A DNA stretch of 64,000 nucleotides from Iris pallida (Eukaryota; Streptophyta; Magnoliopsida; Asparagales; Iridaceae): positions 29,809,435 to 29,873,434 of the forward strand of contig JANAVB010029819.1 in the NCBI GenBank assembly GCA_029216955.1. Reading direction: 5' to 3'. Under the pieces are notes generated by a model, which did not search any database, was not told the DNA's origin, and saw nothing but the letters and a program-made list of their open reading frames with translations. The first letter of the stretch is position 1, and each line of letters opens with the position of its first letter. The position numbers were made by a program, and so were the translations under genes. Below, piece after piece: positions 39,100-51,289 of the stretch.

Positions 39100-40401
39100 T
39101 CATTCGATTATGCGGTAAGCGTCTTCCATAGGAGTAAGTTGATTTGTGGTGTAAACATTTGTCACCTGTGTGTGTAGGTGAGTGCCTATACCGTGCTCCA
39201 TAGCATACATTGTACAAAGCTTATTAAGCTCGATGTAGTTCAAAGATAGCCCTTTATTGATGAAGTAAGGTATCTTTTCTAACGGGATTACATCATCTGC
39301 GGATGGAACATCAGTGTGAGCATCCATATACTTGGCCAGTTCTGGTTCTTCTTCGGCCACCCCCTGTATAAATGAAGACTGAGAGGATGACTTGGGCAAC
39401 TTGATCATCAGGGGTTCTGTTGGTGGAGCAGAACGTGGAGTCGTTGGCAAACTAGCGACCCCCAGTTTGGTACTCGATGCTGGGCGGGGAGTGTTTGGCT
39501 CGCTAGAAGCCCCAGACTTTGCATCGGGCTGACGATTCTTTTTGGGAAGACGTATCGTCATTGGCTTGTCGGAGGGATTGAGCTTCTCCGTTTGTGGCTG
39601 GCCGACTCTAGGCAGTCTGATTGTCAGTGGCTCCGTTGTGGGTCTTGGTGCTTGGCCGAACCTTGGCAGCTGGATTATCATTTGCCCCTCTTGTGTCGAT
39701 AGGCTGATTGCATCCTTACGCAGAGCGGCCGTAAGGGGTGCGGTCTTACCAGGTTTGCGAGCTTGGAGGTGGATCATCAGAGGTTCTTCTGATCCTGTGG
39801 TTGTCTCAGTTCGAGCTTGCACATCTCCTTCGCCAAGGTGCCTTTTCGACTTTTCGTATAAGCAGGAGTCTGAGTAGTAGGATTCGACCCCTTTGAAGGG
39901 ATCGATGTCGGCAAATTCTGTCCTCACGAAGCCGTGTTTGTCGACATACTTGAAGTACTGGTGCAACGTGGAAGGCACGATCATGTAATCATGAATCCAA
40001 GGGCACCCTAGGAGGATATTGTAGGAAGTGTCTGCATCTATGACGTAACAGGTCACTTCTGACTGAAGATCGCTAATTTGGCACTTCAAGCAAATCTTCC
40101 CAATCGGGTAGCTCCTGCCCGAATTGAAACCGCTGATGGCGGTGCTTGTCGGTGTCAGGCGATGTATAGGGATGCGGAGATGATGTAACAGACCCTTCGA
40201 GATGATGCTTATGGAAGAATCAAGATCAATGTGCATCTGATCCACCTTTATGTTACCGATGTATCCAGTGTAGTATAACGGACGATCATGTAGATTGGTT
40301 TTGATGAGCATATCCTGTGGAGTGAAGACAATGTTGGGCATCGCTCCTGTGCAAGCGATGTCTTGGAGATTTGCAAGCGGGCTCTCTCCCGTGAGGTTGA
40401 C
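39100..40401 (-). pseudogene. Element D protease with repeat-rich linker
   Basis: The minus-strand frame continues from gag after one TAG. A retropepsin-like region has the active-site segment IDLDSSISII, where Tat elements usually have IDxGSS-type residues (the Gly appears to be Asp), and a later LLGCPWIHDY block. Residues about 185-345 form a linker with five variants of a (E/K)P(L/M)xIxLP motif. The frame closes with a TGA at 39100-39102 and then continues in the same frame into RT, so the stop is probably a mutation. Confidence 0.75.
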
Positions 40402-42345
40402 CTAAGCTAGATATGCGTCGGCATTATGGAGTGCATCACTCAAAGCCATGCGAACATCCTTGGAGAGTCTCAGGAGCTCATATAATGACAATTTGGCCGG
40501 TGTGTTGGCCAATTGTGCCAGGATGTCAAAGTTGTAGGGCCTTTCCAGCCCATGAGGTGCCTCTTTTCGGAGGGTTTTGTCAAAGCGAGTCTCCTTCGGC
40601 CTAGGCTTGTCGGTCGTCGGAGGTTGAGAAGGTCCCGGAGCGTCAGCAGTATCCAGCTGATGTTCTTCAGTTGCGTTATCTGGTGTAGGTTGGGATTGAG
40701 CGCCTGACCGAGTAACGACAGCTGCGGCTTCTTCGATATCTGCCGAGATTGTGTGGCAGGATCTGACTTTTCCATTCTTTTTCTTGCCAATGGAGGGTGG
40801 TATGGACTGAGTCACTTCAGGTACCAAGTCTGGATGGACCCACATGACCTTCCCTCGTGACGTGGCAAGGGATATTAGACCAGTAGCCTGATCTCGAGGA
40901 GGTGGAAGATTAGCAATCTCTATTGTCGCTCGAGGGATAGGTATCACGCCGTCTTGAGTCTTCGTTGGAGGGAAGCTGCCGAATTGCACTGATACCATAT
41001 TGGCTGCCACGGTCACCTCTTCGAAATCAATGGCCAGAGCCTTCGAATCAATGAGATGTTGGATGTATCGCTTTAGTTGGTAGCAGTCGTGTGTAGCATG
41101 GTGGACATAGCGATGGTAATGACAGTAGTTTGGGCTCTCCATTTCTGCCGGCCGAGGTTCCCGTCTTGGTGGAGGGAGCTGAATTCTATCTTCTTGTATG
41201 AGCATGTCCAAGATGGGCTTGACATGGCCGTCTTCGAAGGAGTAGGTCATTTGCGGCCATTGCTTGTCTGCCGATTTTGACTCAGGTTTCTGGGCTGTAT
41301 CGGCCACCATAGCATGCTTGCCCTTGTTGTCCCTATTGTTGGAGGAGTTACCACCATTGTTGTTGTTGGTATTAGGGCGCTTGCTCTTGTCCTCTCCCTC
41401 CGAGATGTGTAATCCCAATTGGCGAGCCTTCTTCAACCTGTCTTCGACGCTAGTGGCACTGATGATAAACGTCTTCCAGTCCTTAAATTGACTTTCGTCC
41501 ATCCAGAGGCTGATTGTTGGGAGCAGTCTCTTCTGGCAAATTTTAATTAAGGAGGAATCCGGATTACCAGACGGCAACTTCATTGCGGTTTGGCGAAACC
41601 GCTCAATATAGTTCCTTGTCAGCTCCTTCTCCTCTTGAACGACGTCCATGAGGGTGGACATTATGACGTCCTGTCCTACTTCGTAGAATCTTTCCAAGAA
41701 CATGCGCTTGAAGCTGGCGAAGGAGTGGATGCAGTTGTCTGGCAGGTTACGGTACCAGTCGAAGGCGACCCCCTCCAATGCCCCGATGAATAATCGTGTA
41801 AGTATGGCATCGTCATGGGGCAGATGGTCGGTGGTGACCTCGAAGTAAGTGATATACCGACTTGCGGAGGTCTTCCCATCATATGGATTGATGTGGAATG
41901 GTTTATACTTTGGTGGGAAGGGAACATCTCTCCACGCAGCAGGATACGGTTATCGTATCCTGAGGTCTTGGCAGTTTTCTCGGGCATGGAACATGGCCCG
42001 GAGCTCCTGGACCTCTCTTCTTGCCTCCCTGGCCTCGTCTGTAGCGGTAGGAGCCGACATTTCAGGAGGATTATTGCCCGGGTTTGGTGCCGCTGAGTTT
42101 GAGTCCGTATTGACCGCGGGACCCAAGTTTGTTTGGCCAGCCGTCCCTCCTTGCAGAGTAGGAAGGACTGCTTTGATCTTGTCCACTGATTTGACCAAAG
42201 TGCACAGTATGGCCTCCAGAGTATCGATGCGTTGGCGATCACTGGGACCATCTTGTTCGTCGTTTGTCATGAATGTCGTCCTCACATGAGTAGAAGTGGA
42301 AGGGACGGTGGATGACGTGCCCTCCGAATCATACCCCTGTACCGA
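40402..42345 (-). pseudogene. Element D gag
   Basis: The minus-strand frame holds an N-terminal segment (MTNDEQDGPSDRQRIDTLEA) and, after a TAA at 41950, the retrotransposon gag domain (FHINPYDGKTSASRYITYFE, LEGVAFDWYRNLP, FLERFYEVGQD). A polar linker and a knuckle-like YCHYHRYVHHATHDCYQLKR follow, typical of Tat gag (C-x2-H spacing). The frame ends in TAG at 40402-40404 but the same frame runs on into protease, indicating one original gag-pro-pol frame. Its left context and the absence of a start break suggest it once also joined the ORF at 42282-43928 (frame change near 42380). Confidence 0.85.
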
Positions 42346-43263
42346 GAAGTCATCGGGGTATGTGGGAATGTTCTCTTCTGGTCGGACTCAGAAGGAATAG
42401 TACCCCCAGTTTTGGAGCTTGCCTCGTTTTGAGAGTCGTGGATGCCCTCGGGGACGTCGGACCCTGCTGTATCTGATGGGAGAGTTGTTTCCTCGGGCTC
42501 ATCTCCTTGGAACATTGGATTATCATGGAAGTTCGGAGGAGTGCTACCCCCAGTTCCAGCGACCCCCAATAATACGGATGACGAATTTCCCACAGTAGTT
42601 GATTTCGTCTTTGAACGGGTACCTTAGAAAACTCCAGTGGTGGACAACCGTTTAGACGACAGTTTCTTAGTCATAGTGGTTAAAATCTTCGGGCTGGAAA
42701 TGTTTATCTTCTTTCCTCTCCCATCGGCGGGAATTTTCTGAGTAGAGTTGCAAGAGACGACGGGAGACGCCTCATCCCCTGAGCTCGGCTGTTGTAATCT
42801 TTGGAAGACGGACTGCCGGTCTTCTCGTACCGTCGTGCTGTTGCAACAGCAGTTGACAATAATTTGGGTGCAGTGATGTCCGTGGGAGGACTCTTTGCAC
42901 ACCGAGGCCTCTTCTCTTTCCTTGCGCTTGTGGAGGATAACCTCACACAAGTCAGATGGTTCTGGAACGACCATGTTTGCTCCCTTGGTTTTGGAAGACT
43001 TTTGGGAACCACTCTGTCCGTTTGCCGCCGGGGGCTGGACTCGAGTGGTTCTTTACAACTTCCCATCAGAGGCCCGCATAACAGTATATGGAGCGCTCGG
43101 ATGGTCAGAGGTCGGAACAACGGACTGAGCTTGCCAAGCTCGTGCTGCCCTAGACTTCTTCACTCTAGTGCGTGAGGGCACATAGTAGAAAGAGTCTAAG
43201 TAGTGTTACAGAGAGTCAGACATATTTTCTCGGGAGCATAAGAGATCAGGACCATAGGAGAGG

Positions 43264-43520
43264 CGGTCGAAGACTGAGCCTGAGCCGCGTGGAGCAGACA
43301 GCATGCGGCTAGAATTAACAGTCTTCATGTGGCTGGCAATCGTAGCCGCATGGGATTTCTTCATGCGACTGGAAGTCTCGGCCGCATAAGTATTCTTCAT
43401 GCGGCTGGAAATCTTGGCTGCATGGGTATTCTGCATCTGGCTGGCAGTTTCGGCCGCATGAACATCGTACATGCGGCTGGCAATCTTGGCCGCATGAATG
43501 TTCAGCCTGCGGCTAGTGCC
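43264..43520. repeat. Alternating GCCGCATG / CATGCGGC repeats in the ORF ahead of gag
   Basis: About 12 octamers alternate between the two orientations every 18-24 bp, making a ladder of inverted repeats that also encodes the HAA...SRM peptide repeat on the minus strand. Confidence 0.8.
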
Positions 43521-43896
43521 TTTGTTCGGCTTCTTCCTGGAGCACATAGAATCACTCTTTGCCCCTGCCAATCCAGCATCGTAGTGCTTTCCTCTGCCGG
43601 ACTTGGGGATAGCAGAGTCCTCTATGGCTTGAAGTGGGGCCGCCTGAGAGTTGCCTTCGCTGTATTGGACAGCAGAGAGTACTCCGTCCAGAGCTTGGGA
43701 ATGAGCAAATGATTTTGGCCTCCACTCCCTGCGGGCATTCTTTGTGGGGGTTCGCTTCTGGACCGGGCCAGCGCTCCCGTCAGAGAGCATTTCTTCAAAT
43801 GCCTGTTGGTCGAAGCGGACGACCATCTTCTGTTGTGTAGAGCCAAGTTTGGCTGCATCCGATTGCGTCACCAACTTCTCAGCCATGGAGAAGTTT

Positions 43897-43915
43897 GTCC
43901 CCAGCAGAGTCGCCA
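43897..43915 (-). other. Element D primer-binding site
   Basis: Minus strand TGGCGACTCTGCTGGGGAC, three bases after the LTR end CA. It has the TGG start expected for complementarity to a tRNA CCA end, and it resembles the site reported for Ogre-type Tat elements (tRNA-Arg); the tRNA identity is from memory. Confidence 0.75.
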
Positions 43916-44295
43916 TCGTGTTTGCCATGAATTATAAAAGACAGAACAATTATATCGGAGGACTGGACTTTTACTTCACAATACAAACTCGCTCATACAA
44001 AGAAAGCCTAGGGACGAAAAACTAGGTACAGCAATCTAAGTACAATTGTTTAGTTTTTTCTGGGGGGGGTGACGGTAGAGGCTCGGGAAAGCGACGGCAG
44101 CTCTGCCTTACCCCTTGGACGATCGGACACAGCCTTGGCTCTGGTGAAGAAATGCTCTTGGACGTGTAGGGAGACTCCCTTGCGCCTTCGATTGCTAGAT
44201 CTCTGGATGTCTCTGTAGTGCTCTCTCTCTTTTTTTCGCTCCTCTGTCTATCTCTCCTTCTCTGCTTTTGCCCTCTGCAAGGGAATGGCACCTTG

Positions 44296-44305
44296 CTATT
44301 TATAG
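44296..44305 (-). promoter_or_regulatory. TATA box of element D LTR promoter
   Basis: CTATAAATAG on the minus strand. Transcription would start about 30 bp further left (near 44265) and run toward gag. The octamer arrays at 44661-44872 and 45067-45192 lie upstream of it. Confidence 0.7.
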
Positions 44306-44660
44306 GAATGGGGTGTGCTCATTAGGGTTTGCCAATGATTGCCTCTTTCAGAAGTCGGCAGTTAAGGATCAATTAATTTGGGCCATTCATCTTGAATATA
44401 ATGAATTTGAGGAATTAATGTGATTGCATCAAATCTCTGTGGGTAATAAATGTTGATTTCCATGAATATTCGTGATTTGTGATAGCCTGGCACGTGTCCA
44501 ATTTGCTTGATTTGATTTGATCTGGGCAATTATGACGATCGCGACAAATATGATTTTGTTAGGATTTGTTAGCACCCATAATTCCAAGGAAGATAAGACT
44601 GCCACGTGTCTCACTTGTAGCGAAGAGCGCCACGTGTCTCAACTGGACCGTCCTGGCCAA

Positions 44661-44872
44661 GCCGCATATGGGGGGTCCTCTCAGCCGTATGAAACCTGCA
44701 GCCACACGTGGATGGGCAGCCGCATAGGGATGGACAGCCGTATAGGGATTAGCAGCCGCATGCAGAGGGGCAGCCGCATGGGGATAGGCAGCCGCATGCA
44801 GATGGGCAGCCACATGGGGATAGGCAGCCGCATGCAGATGGGCAGCCGCATGGGGATAGGCAGCCGCATGAA
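44661..44872. repeat. GCCGCATG array in D 5' LTR U3, proximal block
   Basis: About 12 octamers (GCCGCATG with variants such as GCCGTATG and GCCACATG) at about 18-bp spacing, 350-580 bp upstream of the TATA box. Confidence 0.85.
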
Positions 44873-45066
44873 GTGGCCTCGGGATTTGTTGGATTTTGCA
44901 AGCTATAAGGAGATTTTTTCCTCTTTCCTAGGATCACGCCATCATGTCAGAGTCATTATTACGTCCTTATGTCAGAGCTGTCATGGCTGTTATTTGTCAG
45001 AGCAGCCGTCAGGGCATTAAATGCAGCCAAATGTAGAGAAGAACTGTTAAAGGCCACGTGGCTTCT

Positions 45067-45192
45067 TTCTGAGCCGCGTGGATCTATCCGAGCCGCATGG
45101 ACCCCTGAGCTGCATGGACCCCTGAGCCGCATGGCCTTCTGAGCCGCATGGGGATCCTGAGCCGCATGGGGATCCTTCTGTCGGAGCCGCCT
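45067..45192. repeat. GCCGCATG array in D 5' LTR U3, distal block
   Basis: Seven copies of a GAGCCGCATGG-type unit every 17-18 bp, near the U3 end. Confidence 0.85.
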
Positions 45193-45225
45193 AGGTCTTT
45201 CTTTATTCTTTTCCATGCTTCTACA

Positions 45226-45230
45226 AGGAG
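45226..45230. repeat. Target-site duplication of element D, right (AGGAG)
   Basis: Second copy of the 5-bp duplication, after TTCTACA. Confidence 0.85.
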
Positions 45231-46047
45231 TTGTTCTGCATAACTGTTATCCCTGCTCCTAGACTCCAGTTCATACCAAGTTCTCGACCCCATCATTGAA
45301 TCCCCATTGCATTGGACATGAGAACCGCTGGACACGAATCCATACCAACGCAACACACTGGACAACAACGACCTCAGGTCAAAGATAAGCCCAATACGAA
45401 CGGATAGCTTCCCGATCCCAACGGTAAATCTGTCCAACCCCTCCCATTAAACCTAGACACCAATATGAATTATACGATATTAAGATTGGGAAGAGAAATA
45501 CCTGAGAAGAAGAAGGATTCAAACTGGGACGAAAATACGGCTCCAATCAAATTAAGTGTGGCCCTTCGTTCCTGGATGCATCTCGACCTTGATTTAATTT
45601 TGTTCTTCTGAATTTTGACTCGATCATCAAACTTCCTGTTCGAATTCCCACCGAATACAATCGGTCATTAAGGAATTTCAACCCAATCCAGACCAAACTA
45701 AAATCTCAATTCACCAGTGTCTCTCTACTGAGAACATTAATCCTTATGAAGACTAAGAAAAGGAGATCCGAGCCATACCTGTCAGTTAGACCCGGAGACA
45801 GAGTTGAAGGTCCAACTGTGCTGAGATGGGATCCCCACGAGTCCGATTCAGACACAATAGTTACGAATACTCCTCTGAGGCACTCGATTGAGCACCTGGT
45901 GCTCAAAATCAGAAACAAGATTTTTAGAGTTCAATAGGAATCCAAGAATGATCAAACATTAGAAACAGATTAAAAATAGGATTTAGAGAACAAACTTCCT
46001 CCTGGTTGACCCCTTTCGATCGATTGAGGATCAAGAATTCGATCACC
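45231..46047 (-). repeat. Element C, LTR copy 3, segment 2
   Basis: Resumes the LTR at TTGTTCTGCATAACTG after the second AGGAG (45226-45230) and runs to TCACC at 46043-46047, where element G is inserted. Confidence 0.85.
46043..46047. repeat. Target-site duplication of element G, left (TCACC)
   Basis: TCACC here and at 57456-57460. Unbroken C LTRs read GATCACCTAACC at this place. Confidence 0.85.
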
Positions 46048-49000
46048 TGTCACGACCCGCACCCTAGAGTAAGGGCACGAGAAGTGTGTACGTCCAGCCT
46101 ACGCCGCAATGTCGGCGGTAGAACGCTGTCCTAAGTCAATCATCTAACAATATAAAAGTACCTGTACAGTTTATACTCTCCGAATGGAGGTGACATAACA
46201 GAATACAATCTCAATGACATCTAGGTACAAGAATGAAAGATAGATAGATAGACAGATGGTAACTCAAGAGACAGTACAATAGATACAATAAGTCTAAGTA
46301 TCTAGTATAACATAACGTCCAGAATGTCAACTCATAATACAAATAAGTCTAAGAGTCTATATATCTCAACATCTCAAAATATAACTCAGATGTGAGACAA
46401 AATGATAATATAGAAAAGACTGTCTAGCTAAACTAGCCTAGACTACTGGGGCAACATCCTCAGCTGCAGGTGGATCCTGCTGAGGGTCCACAGCATAAGT
46501 ATCATCTAGTCCTGCTCCGTAATAGGTAGACACCAGGGCCTCATCCTCATCCTCATCCTCTGTAATATTTTCAACAGGTCCAGTCAGGACAGGAACGAGC
46601 ACAATACATCTCACGCAGTGCATAGTATGATAGGAAATATAAAGCATGCAATAGAGTAAAATACAGGAACTGCTGAAGGAAGATACATGTAGTAAAAGAG
46701 ATAGCTGTAAAGAAAATATCTACTGTATATAGAGAACTGTAAGTGGCTAGTGATGTAGAGCACAAGATAGGCATGTGAATGGCTAGAATTTATACATGAT
46801 TACACTACTGAGTTTCACATGATTACACTACTTTGGAATTATTCACATGTCCACTTCTACTCCTCCGTTTCCCCAATCAATACACAAGGATCCATTCAGG
46901 TTACGTTAAGATTCGTGATAAGCCCATAATTGGGTGATACGTGAGTGATTCATGAAGATTCATGAAGGCTCGGTGATCATGAGAGTACATGAGTCACTAG
47001 CTGATACATGAAGATACATGATAATAGAAGCATGAGATACATGATGTAAGTGAAACACATGTGACAAAAGTATCTGATGCTCCCGAGGGGGATAACATCT
47101 CATGAAAAGATCCATATAGTACCAATCCGTGATAACAATCGTGTCAGCATCAAGTAAAGTAATCTAGAGCAAGAATATAAATCCTGGCAAGTATAAAACG
47201 GTCAGAGAATGTACTCGCCTGATAACTGAATGTCTGAAGAGGATATACTGCCTGAGGAGAGATGTATGGCTCCTAATCAGAGCAACACAAGTCACAATAT
47301 ATCCACAATGGTAAAAATAGAGTATACAATGCATACTACATGATTCTAGGTCAATCTGGTCAAAAGTCAACTCTTAGTCAACTCAACAGTCAAACTAGGT
47401 CACAGGAAGTCATACTAGGTCACAGGGAATCAAACTAAGTCAAATAAAATCAAACAAGGTCAAACAAGTCAAGGTTAGTCAAATCTAGGTTAAAGTCAAC
47501 TCTTGGTCAATATTCTAATCAAACTAGTCAATTACTAGTCAACATGATCAATCTGGGTCAAGTCTATGTCAAACTTAGACCAACTAAGGTTTGGGTCAAA
47601 CAAAGACTAGTCAACAAGGTAATTAGGTCAATCTTGACTAATGGTCAACTTCTAGTCAATACTCCATAAGACAATCTCAAACCATGACACAACCTCTAAG
47701 TATTCCACTTAAACCCCATACATATCTTAATCTACATAGGACTATCCTCATAATCCATATGGTTAACCTAATCATCTAGTTAGGGTTTAGTCAAACCTTA
47801 GTCAAATAGTCCTTCTATGTTCATCCAAGTCATTTCTAGGTCAATTAGGTCAAGGTTCGACCTATAGTTGACTTTAGTCAACCATGGTCAACAAGGCTAC
47901 CTAGGTCAACCATTCAAGAGCCAATTAGGCCAAGTATAGGGCAACCCCCTATTAGCCATAGGCTAGTATATCTAGGTTCCATAGGCTAACATCATATAGG
48001 TATCTACCTTATATAATATATATATATATATATATACACATATATATAACTTACATATATATATATATACAATATTACTAAATAGGCCTATAGCCTATGT
48101 AATACTCATATACCCTATAGGTATCTATATATAGACACAATATACAATTCTAATACAATTATATATATATATATATATATATATATCATTTATATATATA
48201 CATATATATAAAACTTATATATATATATATATTACATATATAGAGAGGGAAGAAAGTGAGAGAGAGAGTGTAATGGAGTGAGAGAGAGAGTGATAGAGAA
48301 CTGGACAGGAAGGGGGGGTTCCAGAATTCTGGAAACAGAATTCTGTCCCCACAACACACACAAATGCACACACACACACCTACATATATACATACATGTA
48401 TGTACACATGTATATACATGTATACACCCTAAAATCTCACCTACACACACACATACATATATACTACGTATTCATATACTAAAAACATACAAATACATGT
48501 ATAAAATATAACAAAAATCAATTTGAAACTCATTTTTGAAAACTGGGAAATATCCCAAAATCTGGAATATGTGCACTGTGTACTCGAAACATGGGTAAAC
48601 CCATTTTCATGTCCAAAACCCAACTAAGGTTCGAACCCAAGGGTTGGTAAGTGATGCCCCAAGTGTCCTCTACTGTCTAGGGGGCCTGACACGACACCAC
48701 AACACGATTTGATGTGTCCAAACTCTCAAAACCCAAATCGGGTAAAATCTGATACGCACACACGTACACAGCGTCGTGCACGCGTTCCTCACGCTCGTGG
48801 ACATACCACGAGACACGACACGTCTCGTGGTTATGCACACGTGTAGCCTACATATAGGGCTACACGACCTACACACTGATACGTGTCCACGACACTCCAG
48901 GACATGATACGAAGACCGTATTAGTCGGGGAAAATGCGACTGATACGCGCATTCAGACCACATCGTGCACGCGGTCGAGCGCCTCGTGCTCGTGACACAG

Positions 49001-50454
49001 GATACGACACATCTCGTGCTCGTGTCCTCATGTTCGCCACATGATGGGCTACACGCTCGTGTCACCACGAGGTGCCCAAGTGTCGTGTCCGCGCGACACG
49101 ACACGCGCGAAGTTGGCCCCTGTGCGCGTGTGCGCTGACAGCGCGTGTCCAGTACGAGTGAGATTTCTCACTCGACACGACACGATGTGACACAAAACTT
49201 TGGGGGCATGCTCGCAGACATTGCCCCCGTGTCCAAGTCAAATTTCACGTGTCCTAGTGCTCTGTGCTGTGAGCACGAAGAGCGTGGTAGCAGGGCACGC
49301 ACGCGAGCCTCGTGTAGTGAGTTCGTGTCCATTTTGGACACGGACACAGCATGGAAACATGCTCAGTCATGGTGTTTCATGATCAGCATGCCAAGGGCTA
49401 CCAAAATATATAATTTGTTTTATATTTTAACAAAATCAAATCCTTTGTGGCATTTCATCAAACAAGGTTTTATAGCCTAGGATACGTGTCCGATACGGAC
49501 ACCAAACCAACTCTAAATTTCACCAAACTTGACCCACAGTTAGGGTAGACCTATATGCATGCATTTATGAAGAAAAATTAGGGTATTTACTAGGTTTTAA
49601 GGCATTTACCTATTTGTGCAATTCCAATGGAAAATCAATAAAGAGGGGGTGTGCTTCCTTCCACTTGGTGATGCCCAAAGCTCACGAAATCTGGATTGCT
49701 AGCCTCCCTTAGTACCCTTGATGTTGTAGGGTCCCAATGCAAAAGACTAGAGTGAATTTAGATCAAAAATGGCCAAGTTGTGGAGGTTTGAAGGAATGGG
49801 ATTTTTTCTAGGTTTAAATTCATGTAAAATAATCATGAATTAATGTGATGGGGTTATATAGAATGGTGTGGCTGCTAGGGGGGTCCTTGGCCGGCCATGG
49901 CAAGGAGGGGTGTCTTTGGCTTTCCTTCATGGAGAAGGCAAAGACTTTGGTGCCATGGGTTGATATTTTGAGTGTTTTAAGCAAAATATCCAATAAAGTA
50001 AATATCAAGATATTTTCCCTACTTTAACCAATGCAAATATCTATCCCCTTAGCATTCTAGGTTAGTAACTAATCTCTAGATTAGGCTAAACTTGGTTAGG
50101 GGCTCTTGTGATACTTAACAATAATTAAACAATAATAAAAACACATAAATACAAATAATTCCAAATAAATCCTAGAAAATTACCAAAATACCCTTTAGGC
50201 TAAAAAGCCCTAATTTGATGTTCCAAACCTATGGCTAGGCTCACATGATCATGGTTAGTCTCTAGGTTATAAAATCTCTAGGGTTTACACTAGGGTTATA
50301 CTAGTAAAGTCACAAAGTCATAAGTCGTGACTTAGAAATAGTTTTAACTAACTAAAAATCACCAAAAATCATATCGTGACTAAAATACCATTAATAAATA
50401 ATAAAAATAATAATTTTTCAAAAATACTCCAATTTCAAAAAACTGGGTGTTACA
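46048..50454 (-). repeat. Element G 3' LTR (left)
   Basis: Begins TGTCACGACCCGCACCCTAG and ends GGGTGTTACA. Contains a GGTCAA-rich block (47340-47900), TA tracts (about 48006-48070 and 48160-48240), GA runs, a GACACG palindrome-rich block (48680-49345) and a minus-strand TATA box. No gene. Confidence 0.9.
49854..49861 (-). promoter_or_regulatory. TATA box, G 3' LTR
   Basis: CTATATAA on the minus strand, equivalent to 56852-56859 in the other LTR and 21470-21477 in solo LTR F. Confidence 0.6.
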
Positions 50455-51289
50455 AGTCTACCCTCCTTAAAATAATTTTGTCCTCGAAATTTAGATGGTC
50501 GTACTCCTCCTAGGTCAAACCTCCAACAATCAGGGTCGAAGCTACTACCTAGCAACATGCAAGGTCAACAAGCAAAATATGGGTAGTAGACCTATACTGG
50601 GTCATGTCCAAAAATTGGCTGGCAGTTTTTGGTCATAAGGTGACCTTAATTCAAATCGAAATCAAAAGTAACTCCATGGGGTAAATCAGGATGGAGCCTC
50701 GGGTCAGGAAAATTGTACTAAGCAAATGAAGCACACGATGGTATGCCTGAGTGGGACACTAAGGTCATGGGTATAGAGTGTCATGTCTAGGTCATGTATG
50801 TGAAGTCAGTTTTGAGAAAACAACTAGTCTTGTGCTCATAATTTAAAAGTCACGGTAATGTGCCTACGATGATCATAATTTAGAGTGGGAAAGATATATG
50901 GCCTAAATTGAACCGGAAATTGTGATGCAATAGTAGTATAAGGGGTAGGTTAAGTGGGACAGTCCTGGTCATAGGTATAGACTGGGAAGAATAGGAAACA
51001 ATAAATCACAGGGCTAAACGGTTACCATTCTATGGTCAGAGCTACTCTATCAATTCTAAGTCAAAGGCATGACACATACATTAATTTATTTAAGGGAAAA
51101 TCATTAACAAAGAAGTTACTCAAGAATTATATTAATAGCTAAAACTACTCCTACTCCTACTCCTAAGTAAGAGATGAAGAAACAAACAAACAATCGACAA
51201 AATCAAAAAGAACTACCAGGTCAAAACTGATCACTAATAAAGAACAGGTAGGAGCAGATGGAATTAGATTTTAAGATAGATATAATGAA
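50455..51289 (-). other. Element G internal 3' region, non-coding, with polypurine tract
   Basis: At the left edge the minus strand reads TTTTAAGGAGGGTAGACT next to the LTR, preceded by a TTTCGAGGACAAAATT signature. The rest has no ORF or motif that I recognise; it begins where the protease-leading sequence stops, so a large internal deletion ends near 51290. Confidence 0.7.

Larger units (their letters stand above)
42282..43928 (-). pseudogene. Element D extra ORF upstream of gag (ORF1-like)
   Basis: One minus-strand frame runs from 43928 to 42282, interrupted by TAA at 43206, 43053 and about 42624. The first 240 codons are open and begin inside the LTR edge, reading straight through the primer-binding site (MATLLGTNFS). 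Residues about 150-215 are a repeat of a 14-residue type (HAAKIASRM, HAAETASQM, HAAKISSRM and so on), encoded by alternating GCCGCATG and CATGCGGC words. No known domain is seen. An extra ORF before gag is described in Ogre and some other Tat elements; function unknown. Confidence 0.65.
43919..45225 (-). repeat. Element D 5' LTR (right)
   Basis: 1307 bp. On the minus strand U3 starts TGTAGAAGCATGG and the LTR ends GGCAAACA. Contains two GCCGCATG arrays in U3 and an intact TATA box. Confidence 0.9.

Noticed and set aside
42801..43175. 124-codon plus-strand frame opposite the ORF ahead of gag
   Set aside because: Shadow frame; the minus strand holds the continuous frame with the stops described.
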